Shown in pieces: positions 8,427 to 17,484 of a stretch of 64,000 nt of DNA. A program made the translations under genes and the position numbers. Numbering within the stretch: position 1 is the stretch's first letter; every line of letters begins with the position of its first letter. The DNA comes from Nocardioides caldifontis (GTDB taxonomy: Bacteria; Actinomycetota; Actinomycetes; Propionibacteriales; Nocardioidaceae). Below the pieces are notes generated by a model. It made no database searches, had not been told where the DNA came from, and saw only the letters and a program-made list of their open reading frames with translations. The stretch lies in assembly GCF_008087345.1 (NCBI RefSeq), contig NZ_ML701737.1:436884-500883 (forward strand), given 5' to 3'.

Positions 8427-9091
8427 ACGCGGACGAAGAAGTCCCGATCCTCGGGACGGCCCCCACGACCGTCGTCGTCGTCGACGACCACGCGCCGACG
8501 CGCAGCCTCATCGTCGAGCTCCTGAGCGGCACCGGCTTCGACGCGGTCGGACAGGCGGCGACGGCGCGTGGGGCCATCGAGGCCGCGACGCGGCTGCGGC
8601 CTGACGTCGTGCTCCTGGACATCGAGATGCCGGGCAGCGGGATCCACGCGGCCCGCGTGCTGAGCCGCTCCCTCCCCGGGACCACGGTGGTGATGCTCAC
8701 AGCCTCGGAGGAGGACGCCGACCTCTTCGAGGCGGTGCGGGCGGGAGCCAAGGGTTACCTCGTGAAGAGCGCCGGGCTCGACGACCTGGCGGCCGAGCTC
8801 CGCGCCGTGCTCGACGGCCGACCGGCGCTCTCACCCGCCCTGATGACTCGCATCCTGAAGGAGTTCCGGCGCCACCGGCACATGATCCCGTCCAGGGCCC
8901 GCCTGGACTCCCGGCTCACCGAGCGCGAGCGGGAGGTGATGGAGCTGCTCGCCGAGGGGCGCAGCACCGAGGAGGTCGCCGGGTCGCTCTTCATCACCGC
9001 GACCACGGTGCGCGTGCACGTCTCCAGCGTCGTGCGCAAGCTCCAGGCGCGGGACCGCGAGCAGGCGGTCCGCCTGCTGCACCGCGGTTGA
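8420..9091 (+). CDS. LuxR/NarL-family response regulator
   Basis: A 223-residue two-domain regulator. The receiver domain has VVVVDDH (acidic pocket), the phosphorylated Asp in LLDIEMPG (about residue 66), a conserved Thr/Ser in MLTASEE and Lys in GYLVKSAG. The C-terminal helix-turn-helix spans about residues 163-223 with LTEREREVMELLAEGRS and TVRVHVSSVVRKL. It is the partner of the overlapping histidine kinase gene. The gene ends only 12 nt before the left end of the insertion sequence, so any downstream gene or terminator has been separated from it. Confidence 0.93.
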   Translation: MVNADEEVPILGTAPTTVVVVDDHAPTRSLIVELLSGTGFDAVGQAATARGAIEAATRLRPDVVLLDIEMPGSGIHAARVLSRSLPGTTVVMLTASEEDADLFEAVRAGAKGYLVKSAGLDDLAAELRAVLDGRPALSPALMTRILKEFRRHRHMIPSRARLDSRLTEREREVMELLAEGRSTEEVAGSLFITATTVRVHVSSVVRKLQARDREQAVRLLHRG

Positions 9092-9103
9092 CCCTAAGAA
9101 GGG

Positions 9104-9121
9104 GGTTCTCCTGACCCATCC
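9104..9121 (+). repeat. Left terminal inverted repeat of the ISL3-type element
   Basis: GGTTCTCCTGACCCATCC; one mismatch to the right end. Confidence 0.9.
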
Positions 9122-9215
9122 GTGGATGCCTGAGCGCGCCGGAGAGTCGAGCACGCCGTTCCCTGTCAAGGTTTCTGAGCGGTCTAGGAACAGGAACCAT
9201 CGAGCGGAGGACGGC

Positions 9216-10523
9216 GTGCAGAACGCCACCTTGTAGCGCGCCCTTTTGGGGGTCGAGAAGACGTCATCGAGTCGGTCGAGTTCGACGAGGACGACGGCGT
9301 ACTCATCGCTCTCTGCGGCCGGCACGTCGAGCAGCTGGGCGGTGCGGGAAATGCCTACGTCGTGCACCGAACTATGACCACGGTGAGGGTCGGCGCCGCT
9401 GGCGGGCCTTGGGCCTGGGCACTGTCCCGGTCTGGCTTGAGGCCGATGCCCCGCGAGTGAACTGCCGCAAGCACGGCCCGACCGTGCGGGCGGTGCCGTG
9501 GGCTCGCCATGCCGCCGGCCACACCCGTGCCTTCGACTCCCAGGTCGCTTGGCTGGCCACCCAGTGCTCCAAGACCGCGGTGACCGAGCTGATGAGGATC
9601 GCCTGGAGAACCGTCGGTGCGGTCATCACCCGGGTTTGAAATGACGTCGATGCCGTCCAGGACAGGTTCGCCGGGCTGAGGCGAATCGGGATCGATGAAA
9701 TCTCCTACAAGCGTGACCGCTACCTGGTTGTGGTGGTCGACCACGACACCGGCCGCCTTGTCTGGGCGGCGCCGGGTAAGGACAAGGCCACGCTGCACGG
9801 CTTCTTCGACGCACTGGCAGCCTCGGGCACGGCGGTCGGTGAGGACCGCTGCGCGGCGATCACTCACGTCTCGGCCCACGGAGCTGACTGGATCGAGGCG
9901 GTGGTCCGTGAACGCTGCCTCAACGCGGTGCGGTGCGCGGGCCCCTTCCACATCGTGCGCTGGGCCGCCACCGAAGCCCTGGACGCGGTGCGCCGCGAGG
10001 CCTGGAACACCGCTCGACGCGCAGCCGGTGGCAGCCGCTACGTCGGAGCTGCCCACGGCCGGCCTCAACATCAGGCGAAGGGCTACGCCCGCGCTCTGAA
10101 GAACGCGCGCTGGGCGTTATGGAAGAACCCAGAGAACCTCAGCAATTACCAGACAGTGAAGCTGGCGTGGATCGCGAAGAACGATCCTCGGCTCCACCGG
10201 GCCTACCGGTCCAAGGAAGGGCTGCGGCTGGTCTTCCAGCTGCCCGCTGAAAAAGCCCCCGACGCTCCGGAGGCATGGATCGGCTGGGCACGTCGGTCAC
10301 GGATCCAGGCGTTCGTCGACCTCCAACGGCGCATCGTCAAACACCGAGAAGCGATCCTCGCCTCCACGAGCACGGCCTGTCCAACGGGCGCATCGAGTCG
10401 GTCAACGCCAAGATCCGACTCATCACCCGCGTCGCGTTCGGATTCAGATCACCCGACGCCCTCATCGCGCTCGCCATGCTCAACCTCGGCGGCCACCGCC
10501 CCGTCCTCCCCGGCCGGAAATGA
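9216..10523 (+). pseudogene. ISL3-family transposase, inactivated
   Basis: The likely original start is a GTG giving MQNATL, after which an in-frame TAG occurs at codon 7 (9234-9236). At least two frame changes follow before the N-terminal zinc-ribbon (CGKCLRRAPNYDHGEG). The frame then runs through VNCRKHGPTVRAV to a TGA at 9637-9639, and continues in the same frame as the catalytic DDE domain: IGIDEISYKRDRYLVVVVDH, HIVRWAATEALDAVR and so on. A one-base loss near 10366 shifts the last segment, which reads SNGRIESVNAKIRL (with the catalytic Glu) and ends at LPGRK. The element therefore cannot make an active transposase. Confidence 0.88.
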
Positions 10524-10528
10524 CCCAG

Positions 10529-10546
10529 GGATGGGTCAGAAGAACC
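10529..10546 (-). repeat. Right terminal inverted repeat of the ISL3-type element
   Basis: GGATGGGTCAGAAGAACC on the top strand; 17 of 18 positions pair with the left end. Confidence 0.9.
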
Positions 10547-10784
10547 TAAAAAAGCGGAAGGGCCCCGGAGGGGGGTTCCCGAGACCCTTCCTGGCGCTCG
10601 ACCACGGACATCCGGGCCGGGCGCCTCCCCACGGGGCTGCGGTGGCCTCAGGAGATTTGGAGCCTTCCGGGTCGAACGGCTCCGCCGCCTCGGACGGCGG
10701 AGCCGCCTGCTCGACCCACCCATCGTGGAGCACGCCCCGTTCCGCGTCGGATGCTTTGCTGGTGCCACCTCCGCGTGTGCTCAT
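10536..10784 (-). ncRNA. Candidate short leftward transcript or truncated 82-codon frame next to the insertion sequence
   Basis: On the bottom strand a promoter-like TACAGT (10796-10801) is followed by GGGAAGGG and an ATG. The frame (MSTRGGGTSKASDAERG...) has no known motif, contains a perfect 10-bp hairpin (10678-10704, GGCTCCGCCG stem) and runs through an intrinsic terminator before stopping inside the insertion-sequence end. A stop placed beyond the terminator argues that the frame is either truncated by the insertion or not coding, and that the unit is a roughly 240-nt structured RNA. The top strand of this 404-nt gene-free stretch shows nothing else except the serA upstream region. Confidence 0.35.
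10548..10591 (-). terminator. Intrinsic terminator for leftward transcription
   Basis: On the bottom strand GGAAGGG pairs with CCCTTCC (10585-10591 and 10556-10562), with extra pairing possible in the GC-rich interior, followed by GCTTTTTT. The T run touches the right end of the insertion sequence. No annotated leftward gene precedes it except the candidate short transcript. Confidence 0.6.
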
Positions 10785-10950
10785 CCCTTCCCACGACTGT
10801 AGGGAGGTCCGCCGGGGGTGCGCCACAGCAGAGGCGTTCAGATCCGTGGACGTCTGGGGGGTTCGATCCCAACACATCGCGCAACCACCTCCGCCAGCTG
10901 TCTCGCGGATCGGGGCGGGCGTGTGGCCGGGAGCTGCACCTGAGAGAGTC

Positions 10951-12153
10951 GTGGACGTGAGAGCACTTCTGTTGGAGAACCTGCACCCCCTGGCCTCTCG
11001 AATCCTCACAGACGACGGGATCGAGGTCGAGACTCGCCTCGGCGCGCTGAGCGAGGACGAGCTGATCGAGGCCCTCGACGGTGTCCAGCTCCTCGGGGTC
11101 CGCTCGAAGACCAACGTGACGAAGCGCGTGCTCGACGCCCACCCCGACCTGGTGGCGGTCGGCGCCTTCTGCATCGGCACCAACCAGATCGACCTCGCCG
11201 CGGCGTCCGGGCACGGCATCGGCGTCTTCAACGCTCCGTTCTCCAACACCCGCTCGGTCGTCGAGCTGGCGATCGCGAACATCATCGCGCTGGCCCGCCG
11301 GCTCACCGAGAAGGACCGGGCGATGCACGAGGGCGTCTGGGACAAGTCCGCCACCGGCAGCCACGAGGTCCGCGGTCGCACCCTCGGGATCGTCGGCTAC
11401 GGCAACATCGGCTCGCAGCTCTCCGTCGTCGCCGAGTCGCTCGGCATGCGGGTGTTCTTCTACGACACCGAGGAGAAGCTCGCGCTCGGCAACGCCAAGC
11501 GGTGCTCCTCGCTCGACGAGCTGCTCGAGCTGTCGGAGACCATCACCCTCCACGTCGACGGCCGGGCCGGGAACGCGGGGATCTTCGGCCCCGAGCAGTT
11601 CGCCCGGATGCGCCCGCGCTCGCTCTTCCTCAACCTCTCCCGCGGCTTCGTCGTCGACTACGACGCGCTCGCGGAGTCGCTGAAGTCCGGCCACGTCGCC
11701 GGCGCCGCGGTGGACGTCTTCCCCGTGGAGCCGAAGACGCGTGGTGACCGGTTCGAGTCGCCGCTGCGCGGGTTGCCGAACGTCATCCTCACGCCGCACA
11801 TCGGCGGCTCGACCGAGGAGGCGCAGGAGGACATCGGCCGGTTCGTCGGCACGAAGCTCCGCGACTACGTCCGGCTCGGCACCACCACCCTCTCGGTCAA
11901 CCTGCCGATGCTCGCCGCCCCGCGGTCCGACCACGCCCAGCGCATCGCGCACCTCCACGAGAACCACCCCGGCGTCCTCGCGGCGCTGACCAACGTGCTC
12001 GCCGAGGGCGACGTCAACGTCGGCGGCCAGGTGCTCGCCACCCGCGGCCGGCTCGGGTACGTCGTCACCGACACCGACTCCGAGCTGACCCCTGCTGTCT
12101 GCGAGGCGCTGCAGTCGATCGAGGGCACGATCAGGCTGCGCGTCATCGACTGA
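10951..12153 (+). CDS. serA: D-3-phosphoglycerate dehydrogenase (serine biosynthesis)
   Basis: A 400-residue NAD-dependent 2-hydroxyacid dehydrogenase that oxidises 3-phosphoglycerate to 3-phosphohydroxypyruvate. The nucleotide-binding loop GIVGYGNIGSQ is near residue 147, the substrate Arg lies in NLSRGFVVD near 230, and the catalytic His in TPHIGGSTEEAQ near 283. The last 80 residues look like an ACT domain (NHPGVLAALTNVLAEGDVNVGGQ), as in the 410-residue Escherichia coli type rather than the 530-residue type common in actinobacteria. GTG at 10951 or 10957 is the start; neither has a strong ribosome site. It is convergent with the HNH gene, 8 nt apart. Confidence 0.92.
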   Translation: MDVRALLLENLHPLASRILTDDGIEVETRLGALSEDELIEALDGVQLLGVRSKTNVTKRVLDAHPDLVAVGAFCIGTNQIDLAAASGHGIGVFNAPFSNTRSVVELAIANIIALARRLTEKDRAMHEGVWDKSATGSHEVRGRTLGIVGYGNIGSQLSVVAESLGMRVFFYDTEEKLALGNAKRCSSLDELLELSETITLHVDGRAGNAGIFGPEQFARMRPRSLFLNLSRGFVVDYDALAESLKSGHVAGAAVDVFPVEPKTRGDRFESPLRGLPNVILTPHIGGSTEEAQEDIGRFVGTKLRDYVRLGTTTLSVNLPMLAAPRSDHAQRIAHLHENHPGVLAALTNVLAEGDVNVGGQVLATRGRLGYVVTDTDSELTPAVCEALQSIEGTIRLRVID

Positions 12154-12161
12154 CGCGCGCC

Positions 12162-13538
12162 TCATGCGGCACCCCGGTGCGCCGCCGGATGGTCCGCCCA
12201 GGGATCCACACCGCCCCTCCACCTGCTCGGCCATCGGTGCCGGCAGCGGATGCTCCCGTCCGGGAGCCACTCGTGCTCGTACCTCGAGTCGTGCACCCGG
12301 CGATGGTGGTGGCCACACAGCGGCGCAGCGTTCTCGAGGTCGGTCGGCCCGCCCTCGGGCCAGGGTTGTCGATGGTGCAGCTCGCACCAGGCGAACGGTC
12401 GTTCGCACCCCTTGGCGGGGCAGCTGTCGTGGATCGCCCCCAGCGCCGCAGCCTGCTGCCAGGTGAAGAGCCGCTGCGAGGTTCCCAGGTCGAGCGGGAC
12501 GGACTTGCCACCCCACACGAGCGGGATGTGCCTCGCCTCGCAGGCGAGCCGACGGACCTGCTCGTGGCTCAGCGTCACTCCGGTGTCCAGAGTGCCGGCG
12601 CCGTATCCCTCCCGCAGCTTGTCGGCGTCGATGTTGACGGGGAGCAGGAACTCGGAGCGGCCGACGTGGTGCCCCGTCGTGGGCACGTGCTCGATGAGCT
12701 CGCAGAAGGCGAGCCCCATCCGCTCGGCGAAGCTCATGCCGCCGTGGGTGGGGACGGTCGGGTCGATGACGACGTTGCCGGCCGCGTCCGTGCTCTTGCG
12801 CCGCGGCGCGCTGAGCCGTTCGCAGGCCTGCTTGAGCATCAGTGCCTGCGCCTCGGGCAGCTCGCCGCGGACGGTCCACGTCCCGTCGCCGTTGTCGCTG
12901 ACCTGGAGCCAGGTCCGCCGCTCGGCACGCCGCTCCTGCTCGATCAGCTGGTCGCCCTCGTGCTGGTCAGCGAGCCGCTTCGACAGCGGTTCGAGGATCC
13001 TGCGGGCAGCACGGCGGAGCCGACGCGGGCACAGCTGCTCCGCCTTGCCGATCAGCTCCTTCTCGCAGCGCTCGAGCTCCTCGACCGGAATGCCGCCGGG
13101 CACCAGCTCGGCGACGGACTCGGTAGCCGACTCCGCGGCGCGCACGATGATCGCGGCGTGCTCCTCACTGATCCGACCGTCGACGAGCGCTGCACGGGTC
13201 TGGAGGTACTTCTCCTCCAGCAGGTTCGCCAGCCACACGCCTCCCCACGAGCGGGCGCGGTTGCGTCCGGCTGCCGCCGCCCACGCTGCTGTGTCGGTGG
13301 CCGCGGTGTCCTCGGGAGCTCCGCTCCGGTCCGCCGCCGCGACCACGTGCAGCCGGAGGCCGCCCACCCGCCCCTCGAGCGAGGCTTGGAGGCGAAGCGT
13401 CTCGGACAACTGCTCGGGCAGCATCCCCTCCGCAGTGACCCAGCCGGACCGACGTCCGCGCTCGTCCCGCACCACCGCCTCGTCGAGTGCAGCGTGCGCC
13501 GCTCGCAGCGCTGCGAGGAGCGGTGGTGTCTTGGTCAT
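12162..13538 (-). CDS. DUF222 / HNH endonuclease-domain protein
   Basis: A 458-residue protein of the actinobacterial DUF222 type: a long, Arg- and Glu-rich N-terminal region of about 300 residues and a C-terminal HNH nuclease domain with CPAKGCERPFAWCELHH, the Asn of DLENAAPLC and GHHHRRVH, which together give the zinc-binding cysteines and the HNH catalytic residues. These genes occur in many copies in Nocardioides-like genomes; their role is unsettled (selfish element, repair or phage defence). The start was set at the ATG with GGTGGAG upstream giving MTKTPPLLAALRAAH. It faces serA at its 3' end and diverges from the CapA-like gene. Confidence 0.88.
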   Translation of the reverse strand: MTKTPPLLAALRAAHAALDEAVVRDERGRRSGWVTAEGMLPEQLSETLRLQASLEGRVGGLRLHVVAAADRSGAPEDTAATDTAAWAAAAGRNRARSWGGVWLANLLEEKYLQTRAALVDGRISEEHAAIIVRAAESATESVAELVPGGIPVEELERCEKELIGKAEQLCPRRLRRAARRILEPLSKRLADQHEGDQLIEQERRAERRTWLQVSDNGDGTWTVRGELPEAQALMLKQACERLSAPRRKSTDAAGNVVIDPTVPTHGGMSFAERMGLAFCELIEHVPTTGHHVGRSEFLLPVNIDADKLREGYGAGTLDTGVTLSHEQVRRLACEARHIPLVWGGKSVPLDLGTSQRLFTWQQAAALGAIHDSCPAKGCERPFAWCELHHRQPWPEGGPTDLENAAPLCGHHHRRVHDSRYEHEWLPDGSIRCRHRWPSRWRGGVDPWADHPAAHRGAA

Positions 13539-13672
13539 GGAGCTACTCCACCAGCCGGCACCGACAGAGATCGTGCCTCCGAACGGAATTCTGTGGACAA
13601 CCCAACCGTCGTAGCGACTACCGTTGAGCCCCGTGGCCGGGAGGGCGGCCACCTGACCGACCGGGCGGTCGC

Positions 13673-14785
13673 ATGGACGTCACCCAGCGCACGCGGAACA
13701 CCGCCGCTCTCGTCCTCGCCCTGCTCCTGGCCGTCGGGTTGCTGGCCAGCTGCGACGGCGGTGGCTCGGACAACGACGACCCACCGCCCCCACGCGCCGC
13801 CCCCACCGCGACCCAGACGCCGGAGCCTGCTCCGCCGGAGCCGCCTCCCTCCGTCATCACCCTCGGCTTCGCCGGCGACATCCACTTCGAGCGCCACGTC
13901 GCCCAGTGGCTCGAGCGGGTCGACGCCCGCCGCCCGCTCGGCCCGGTGACCGAGCTCCTCCGCGCCCCCGACCTGATGATGGTCAACCTCGAGACGGCGA
14001 TCGCGACCGGTGGTCAACCGGAGCCGAAGCAGTACACCTTCCGCACCTCCCCCGCCGCGCTCGACCTGCTCGCCGCCTCCGGGGTCGACGTGGTGACGAT
14101 GGCCAACAACCACGGGGCCGACTACGGACGCTCGGGGCTGCGGGAGACGCTCGCCGCGATCGACGGCGGGCCGCTCCCGGTGGTCGGGATCGGCCCGGAC
14201 ATCGAGGCAGCCTTCGCGCCGTACCGCGCGGAGATCGCCGGCACCAGCATCAGTGTCTTCGGCGTCAGCAGCCGTCCGGAGCACACCGCGAAGCGGTTCG
14301 CGGCCACGGAGACAACCGCCGGCATCGCCGTGGCGATCGAGCCGCACCGCCGGCTGCTCTCCGCGGTCCGCCGCGCCGACGAGGCCGGCGACCTGGTCGT
14401 GGTCTACCTGCACTGGGGGCAGCAGCACCGCACCTGCGCGGACCCGCGGCAGCAGCGGATGGCGCGAGCGCTCTCGCGGGCCGGTGCGGACGTGGTCGTC
14501 GGAAGCCACGCGCACGTGCTCCAAGGCGCGGGGTGGCTGGGCAGCACCTACGTGGCCTACGGCCTCGCGGACTTCATCTGGTACCACAACTACCGGCCGG
14601 ACACCGGGGTGCTGACGCTCCGGGTGCGTGACGGCGAGGTGGTCCGCCACCGGTTCCACCCGACGCTGATCCAGTCGAGCGGCGTCCCGCTTCCCCGGCA
14701 GGGCCAGGACCGCGTCGACGCGCTGCGCGCGTGGGACGCCCTCCGCGGCTGCTCCGGGCTGACGCCGTTCCCGTCAACGCCCTGA
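13673..14785 (+). CDS. CapA-like lipoprotein (PGA_cap metallophosphatase fold)
   Basis: A 370-residue protein with a lipobox signal (LLAVGLLASC, lipid Cys at about residue 27) and an acidic/proline-rich linker to about residue 60. The domain resembles the CapA/PgsA family linked to poly-gamma-glutamate capsules: GFAGDIHFERH, VNLETAI, MANNHGADYG, YLHWGQQ and GSHAHVLQG supply the metallophosphatase-like metal ligands. The usual Glu of HWGxE is Gln here. No capB/capC genes are nearby, so poly-gamma-glutamate synthesis is not implied. The last 12 nt overlap the convergent M15 peptidase gene. Confidence 0.85.
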   Translation: MDVTQRTRNTAALVLALLLAVGLLASCDGGGSDNDDPPPPRAAPTATQTPEPAPPEPPPSVITLGFAGDIHFERHVAQWLERVDARRPLGPVTELLRAPDLMMVNLETAIATGGQPEPKQYTFRTSPAALDLLAASGVDVVTMANNHGADYGRSGLRETLAAIDGGPLPVVGIGPDIEAAFAPYRAEIAGTSISVFGVSSRPEHTAKRFAATETTAGIAVAIEPHRRLLSAVRRADEAGDLVVVYLHWGQQHRTCADPRQQRMARALSRAGADVVVGSHAHVLQGAGWLGSTYVAYGLADFIWYHNYRPDTGVLTLRVRDGEVVRHRFHPTLIQSSGVPLPRQGQDRVDALRAWDALRGCSGLTPFPSTP

Positions 14786-15616
14786 CGCGGAGAAGTGCTG
14801 GTAGTCCTTCGAGCTGTTCCAGGTGCCGCCCCACACCCAGCCGATCCGACGGAACGCGCGCACGGCGGGGTCGTCGTCGCTGATGACGCCGAACCGGGTC
14901 GAGGCACCAGCACTCCGGTCGACGTCCGCGAACCGGGATCCCTCGATCGGTGAGATCGTCCCGTCCTTCACGTACGGGTTCTGCACCGGGTTGATGTCGA
15001 TCGCCTTGCCGTAGGCGTGCTCGGACCAGCGGTCGGTCCCGGCCACCCGCCGGCAGTTGTACGCCGACGTGTTGTTGGCCGACATCGACCGGTCGTCGTC
15101 GCCCTCGTACTCGTCGACCAGCACCATCCGCCCGATCGGGAACAGCTGCTGGTAGAGCTCCCGAAACACGGCCACGACGTCCTCCGCCACATCGGCGTGG
15201 ACGACCATCTCGCCCTGACGGACGTTGCCCTTGAAGTCGATGTGGCTCATCCGCAGGTAGCGCAGGTCGTCCAGCGCGACGGGGCAGCCGTCGCGGTGGC
15301 TCCACCGCATCCGCCGCTCGAGCGCGGCATCGATGCGGCTGATCGACGACTCGTACGCCGGGAGTCCGGACTCGGCCGGCGACGGCGAGCCGGACGACGG
15401 CGTGGCCGAGGGCGTGGCTGAGGGAGTGGCCGGGGGCGACTCCGACTCATCAGGCGAGTCCGAGGCCGCCGGCGACTCCGACAAGGGTTGCCCGGCACCG
15501 GGGTCGGCGCCGTCACCGGACGAGGTGCAGCCGACCACCAGCAGCAGCGCGACGACGCCGAGCACCACCACCCGCGTGGGGGCTCCCCCACGCCCGCGTG
15601 CACCGGCCGGCCTCAT
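14774..15616 (-). CDS. M15-family D-alanyl-D-alanine carboxypeptidase-like lipoprotein
   Basis: A 280-residue predicted lipoprotein: hydrophobic signal ending LLLVVGCTSSG (lipid Cys near residue 30), then a Ser/Pro/Thr/Glu-rich linker to about residue 85 and a C-terminal metallopeptidase domain. SEHAYGKAIDINP carries the His and Asp zinc ligands of the VanY/M15 group and DYQHFSASG the last His ligand. It probably trims peptidoglycan stem peptides at the cell surface. The 3' end overlaps the convergent CapA-like gene by 12 nt. Confidence 0.87.
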   Translation of the reverse strand: MRPAGARGRGGAPTRVVVLGVVALLLVVGCTSSGDGADPGAGQPLSESPAASDSPDESESPPATPSATPSATPSSGSPSPAESGLPAYESSISRIDAALERRMRWSHRDGCPVALDDLRYLRMSHIDFKGNVRQGEMVVHADVAEDVVAVFRELYQQLFPIGRMVLVDEYEGDDDRSMSANNTSAYNCRRVAGTDRWSEHAYGKAIDINPVQNPYVKDGTISPIEGSRFADVDRSAGASTRFGVISDDDPAVRAFRRIGWVWGGTWNSSKDYQHFSASGR

Positions 15617-15643
15617 GGACCGGACGGTACCCGCGGACGACGG

Positions 15644-16498
15644 TCAGTCGCGCGACCGACGACGGAACGCCCGGAGCGCGAGCGGCGCGATGATCGCGGT
15701 GATCAGCAGCGCCCACATGATCGTGAACGGCACTGGGTGCTGGAGCTGGTACGCGGCGGTGGCCGGCGCCTCGGGGCCGTTGCCCCACAGCTCGCGCGCC
15801 GCCTGGGTGAGCGCGGAGACCGGGTTCCACTCGGCGACGAACTGCAGCCAGTCCGGCATCCCCTCGGTCGGCACGAACGTGTTCGCGAGGAAGGTGACCG
15901 GGAACATCGTGGTGAACATGAATCCGTTCACCGCCTCGACGGAGTCGAACATCGAGCCGACGAGGATCCCGATCCAGATCATCGCGAAGCCGACGAGCAG
16001 GAACAGCGCGAAGGCCAGGACGGCGTTGAAGAACCCCTCCCGCATCCGCCACCCGATCGCCAGCCCGGTGATCGCCATGATCGTGATGCCGATGCTGGAG
16101 TGGATCAGGCTCGAGAGGCTGCGGCCGACCAGGATCGAGGAGCGCGCGATCGGCAGCGCCTTGAGCCGGTCGACGAACCCCTTCTGCAGGTCGTTGACGA
16201 GCCCGATCGCGACGATGAACGAGGAGAAGATCATCGTCTGCGCCATGATCCCGGGGATGAGGAACTCCCGGTAGCCACCCTCCGCGCCCGGCACGGCGAT
16301 CGACCCGCCGAACACGAAGGCGAACAGCAGCACGAACATCACCGGCTGGATCGTCACGTCGAGCAGCAGCTCCGGCATCCGTCGGATGTGGAGCAGGTTG
16401 CGCCGGACGACGAGACCGCAGGCGCCCAGGAACGAGGGTGGCTTGAGCGTCTCGCGTGCGAACCCGGCGTCGGAGTGGACTGCGTGCAGGGTGGTCAT
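15644..16498 (-). CDS. ABC-2 type export permease (DrrB-like)
   Basis: A 284-residue membrane protein with about six predicted helices, including PVMFVLLFAFVFGGSI, MIFSSFIVAIGLVNDL, SSIGITIMAITGLAIG, LAFALFLLVGFAMIWIGILV, FMFTTMFPVTFLANTFV and ALLITAIIAPLAL. EWNPVSALTQAARELWG before the last helix is typical of daunorubicin-resistance-type permeases. It forms an exporter with the ATPase encoded immediately upstream; its ATG overlaps that gene's stop by ATGA. The substrate (drug, lipid or glycolipid) is not evident. Confidence 0.9.
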   Translation of the reverse strand: MTTLHAVHSDAGFARETLKPPSFLGACGLVVRRNLLHIRRMPELLLDVTIQPVMFVLLFAFVFGGSIAVPGAEGGYREFLIPGIMAQTMIFSSFIVAIGLVNDLQKGFVDRLKALPIARSSILVGRSLSSLIHSSIGITIMAITGLAIGWRMREGFFNAVLAFALFLLVGFAMIWIGILVGSMFDSVEAVNGFMFTTMFPVTFLANTFVPTEGMPDWLQFVAEWNPVSALTQAARELWGNGPEAPATAAYQLQHPVPFTIMWALLITAIIAPLALRAFRRRSRD

Positions 16499-17484
16499 CG
16501 GACCGCCTCCTCGAGCTCGGGCTGGTCGTCGGTCGAGACGTCCTCCGCGGTGTGACCGGTGAGGTGGAGGAAGACGTCGTCGAGGCTGGGGCGCTGGAGA
16601 CCGAGGTCGTCGACCTCGATCGCGGCCCGCGAGATCGCGTCACCGATCGCGAGCATGTCCTGGAGCCCGGTCGCACGGACGGCGATCCGCCGTGCCCCGT
16701 GGTCGACGTGGACCTCGTCGGTGAACTGCCGGAGGATCCCCTCGGCGGAGCCGAGGTCGGACGCGTGTGTCACGTGGACCACCACGCTCGCCCGCCCCGC
16801 CTGGTCCTTCAACTGGGTCGGGGTGCCCTCGGCGATGATCTGCCCGCGGTCGATGACCACGATGTTGTCGGCGAGCTGGTCGGCCTCCTCGAGGTACTGC
16901 GTCGTCAGCAGCAGGGTCGTCCCGTCGCGGACCAGGCCGCGGAGCACGTCCCACAGGTCCGTGCGGCTGCGCGGGTCGAGCCCGGTCGTCGGCTCGTCGA
17001 GGAACAGCACCGGCGGGGTGGCCACCAGGCTGACCGCGAGGTCGAGCCGGCGTCGCATGCCTCCGGAGTAGGTCTTGGCGGTCCGGTCGGCGGCCTCGGT
17101 GAGCGAGAACCGCTCGAGGAGGTCGTCGCCGATCCGGCGTACCTCCTTGCCGCTCAACCCGGCGAACCGGCCGATGAGCCGGATGTTCTCCCGGCCGGTG
17201 AGCAGCTCGTCGACGGTCGCCGACTGGCCGGTGAGCCCCATGCTGCGACGCACCGCGTCGGGCTCCTTGACGATGTCGTGGCCCGCGACCCGGCCGGTGC
17301 CGCTGGTGGGCCGGGACATCGTGGTGAGCATGCGCACGGTGGTGGTCTTGCCGGCACCGTTGGGACCGAGGACGCCGAGCACGGAGCCGGTGGGCACCGA
17401 GAAGCTGACGCGGTCGACGGCGACGTGGTCACCGAACTTCTTCACGAGGTCGATCGCTTCGATGGCTGGTGAGCTGGAGGACAT
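16495..17484 (-). CDS. ABC transporter ATPase (DrrA-like)
   Basis: A 329-residue ATP-binding subunit with Walker A GPNGAGKTT near residue 40, the Q-loop in GLTGQSATVDELLTG, signature YSGGMRRRLDLA near 137, Walker B VLFLDEPTTGLDP and the switch His replaced by Gln in LLLTTQYLEEADQL, as is usual for DrrA-type exporters. The C-terminal 80 residues form the DUF4162-like extension. The ATG was chosen for MSSSSPAIEAIDL with GTGGGGGT just upstream. It is translationally coupled to the permease gene. Confidence 0.92.
   Translation of the reverse strand: MSSSSPAIEAIDLVKKFGDHVAVDRVSFSVPTGSVLGVLGPNGAGKTTTVRMLTTMSRPTSGTGRVAGHDIVKEPDAVRRSMGLTGQSATVDELLTGRENIRLIGRFAGLSGKEVRRIGDDLLERFSLTEAADRTAKTYSGGMRRRLDLAVSLVATPPVLFLDEPTTGLDPRSRTDLWDVLRGLVRDGTTLLLTTQYLEEADQLADNIVVIDRGQIIAEGTPTQLKDQAGRASVVVHVTHASDLGSAEGILRQFTDEVHVDHGARRIAVRATGLQDMLAIGDAISRAAIEVDDLGLQRPSLDDVFLHLTGHTAEDVSTDDQPELEEAVR

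Larger units (their letters stand above)
9104..10546 (+). mobile_element. Decayed ISL3-family insertion sequence
   Basis: About 1.44 kb bounded by 18-nt inverted repeats that match at 17 positions: GGTTCTCCTGACCCATCC on the left and, read inward, GGTTCTTCTGACCCATCC on the right. The transposase inside is broken by stops and frameshifts. Flanking bases do not form a clean 8-bp target duplication (TAAGAAGG on the left against TAAAAAAG on the right), so either the duplication has diverged or the right edge is slightly different. The intact ends mean it could in principle be moved by an ISL3 transposase supplied elsewhere. Confidence 0.88.

Noticed and set aside
10858..10872. GGTTCGATCCC resembling a tRNA T-loop
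   Set aside because: The flanking bases do not form a T-stem, and no acceptor or anticodon arm can be built around it.
13673..14785. Poly-gamma-glutamate capsule system
   Set aside because: Only the CapA-like protein is present; no capB or capC partner lies nearby, and CapA-type proteins occur widely alone.
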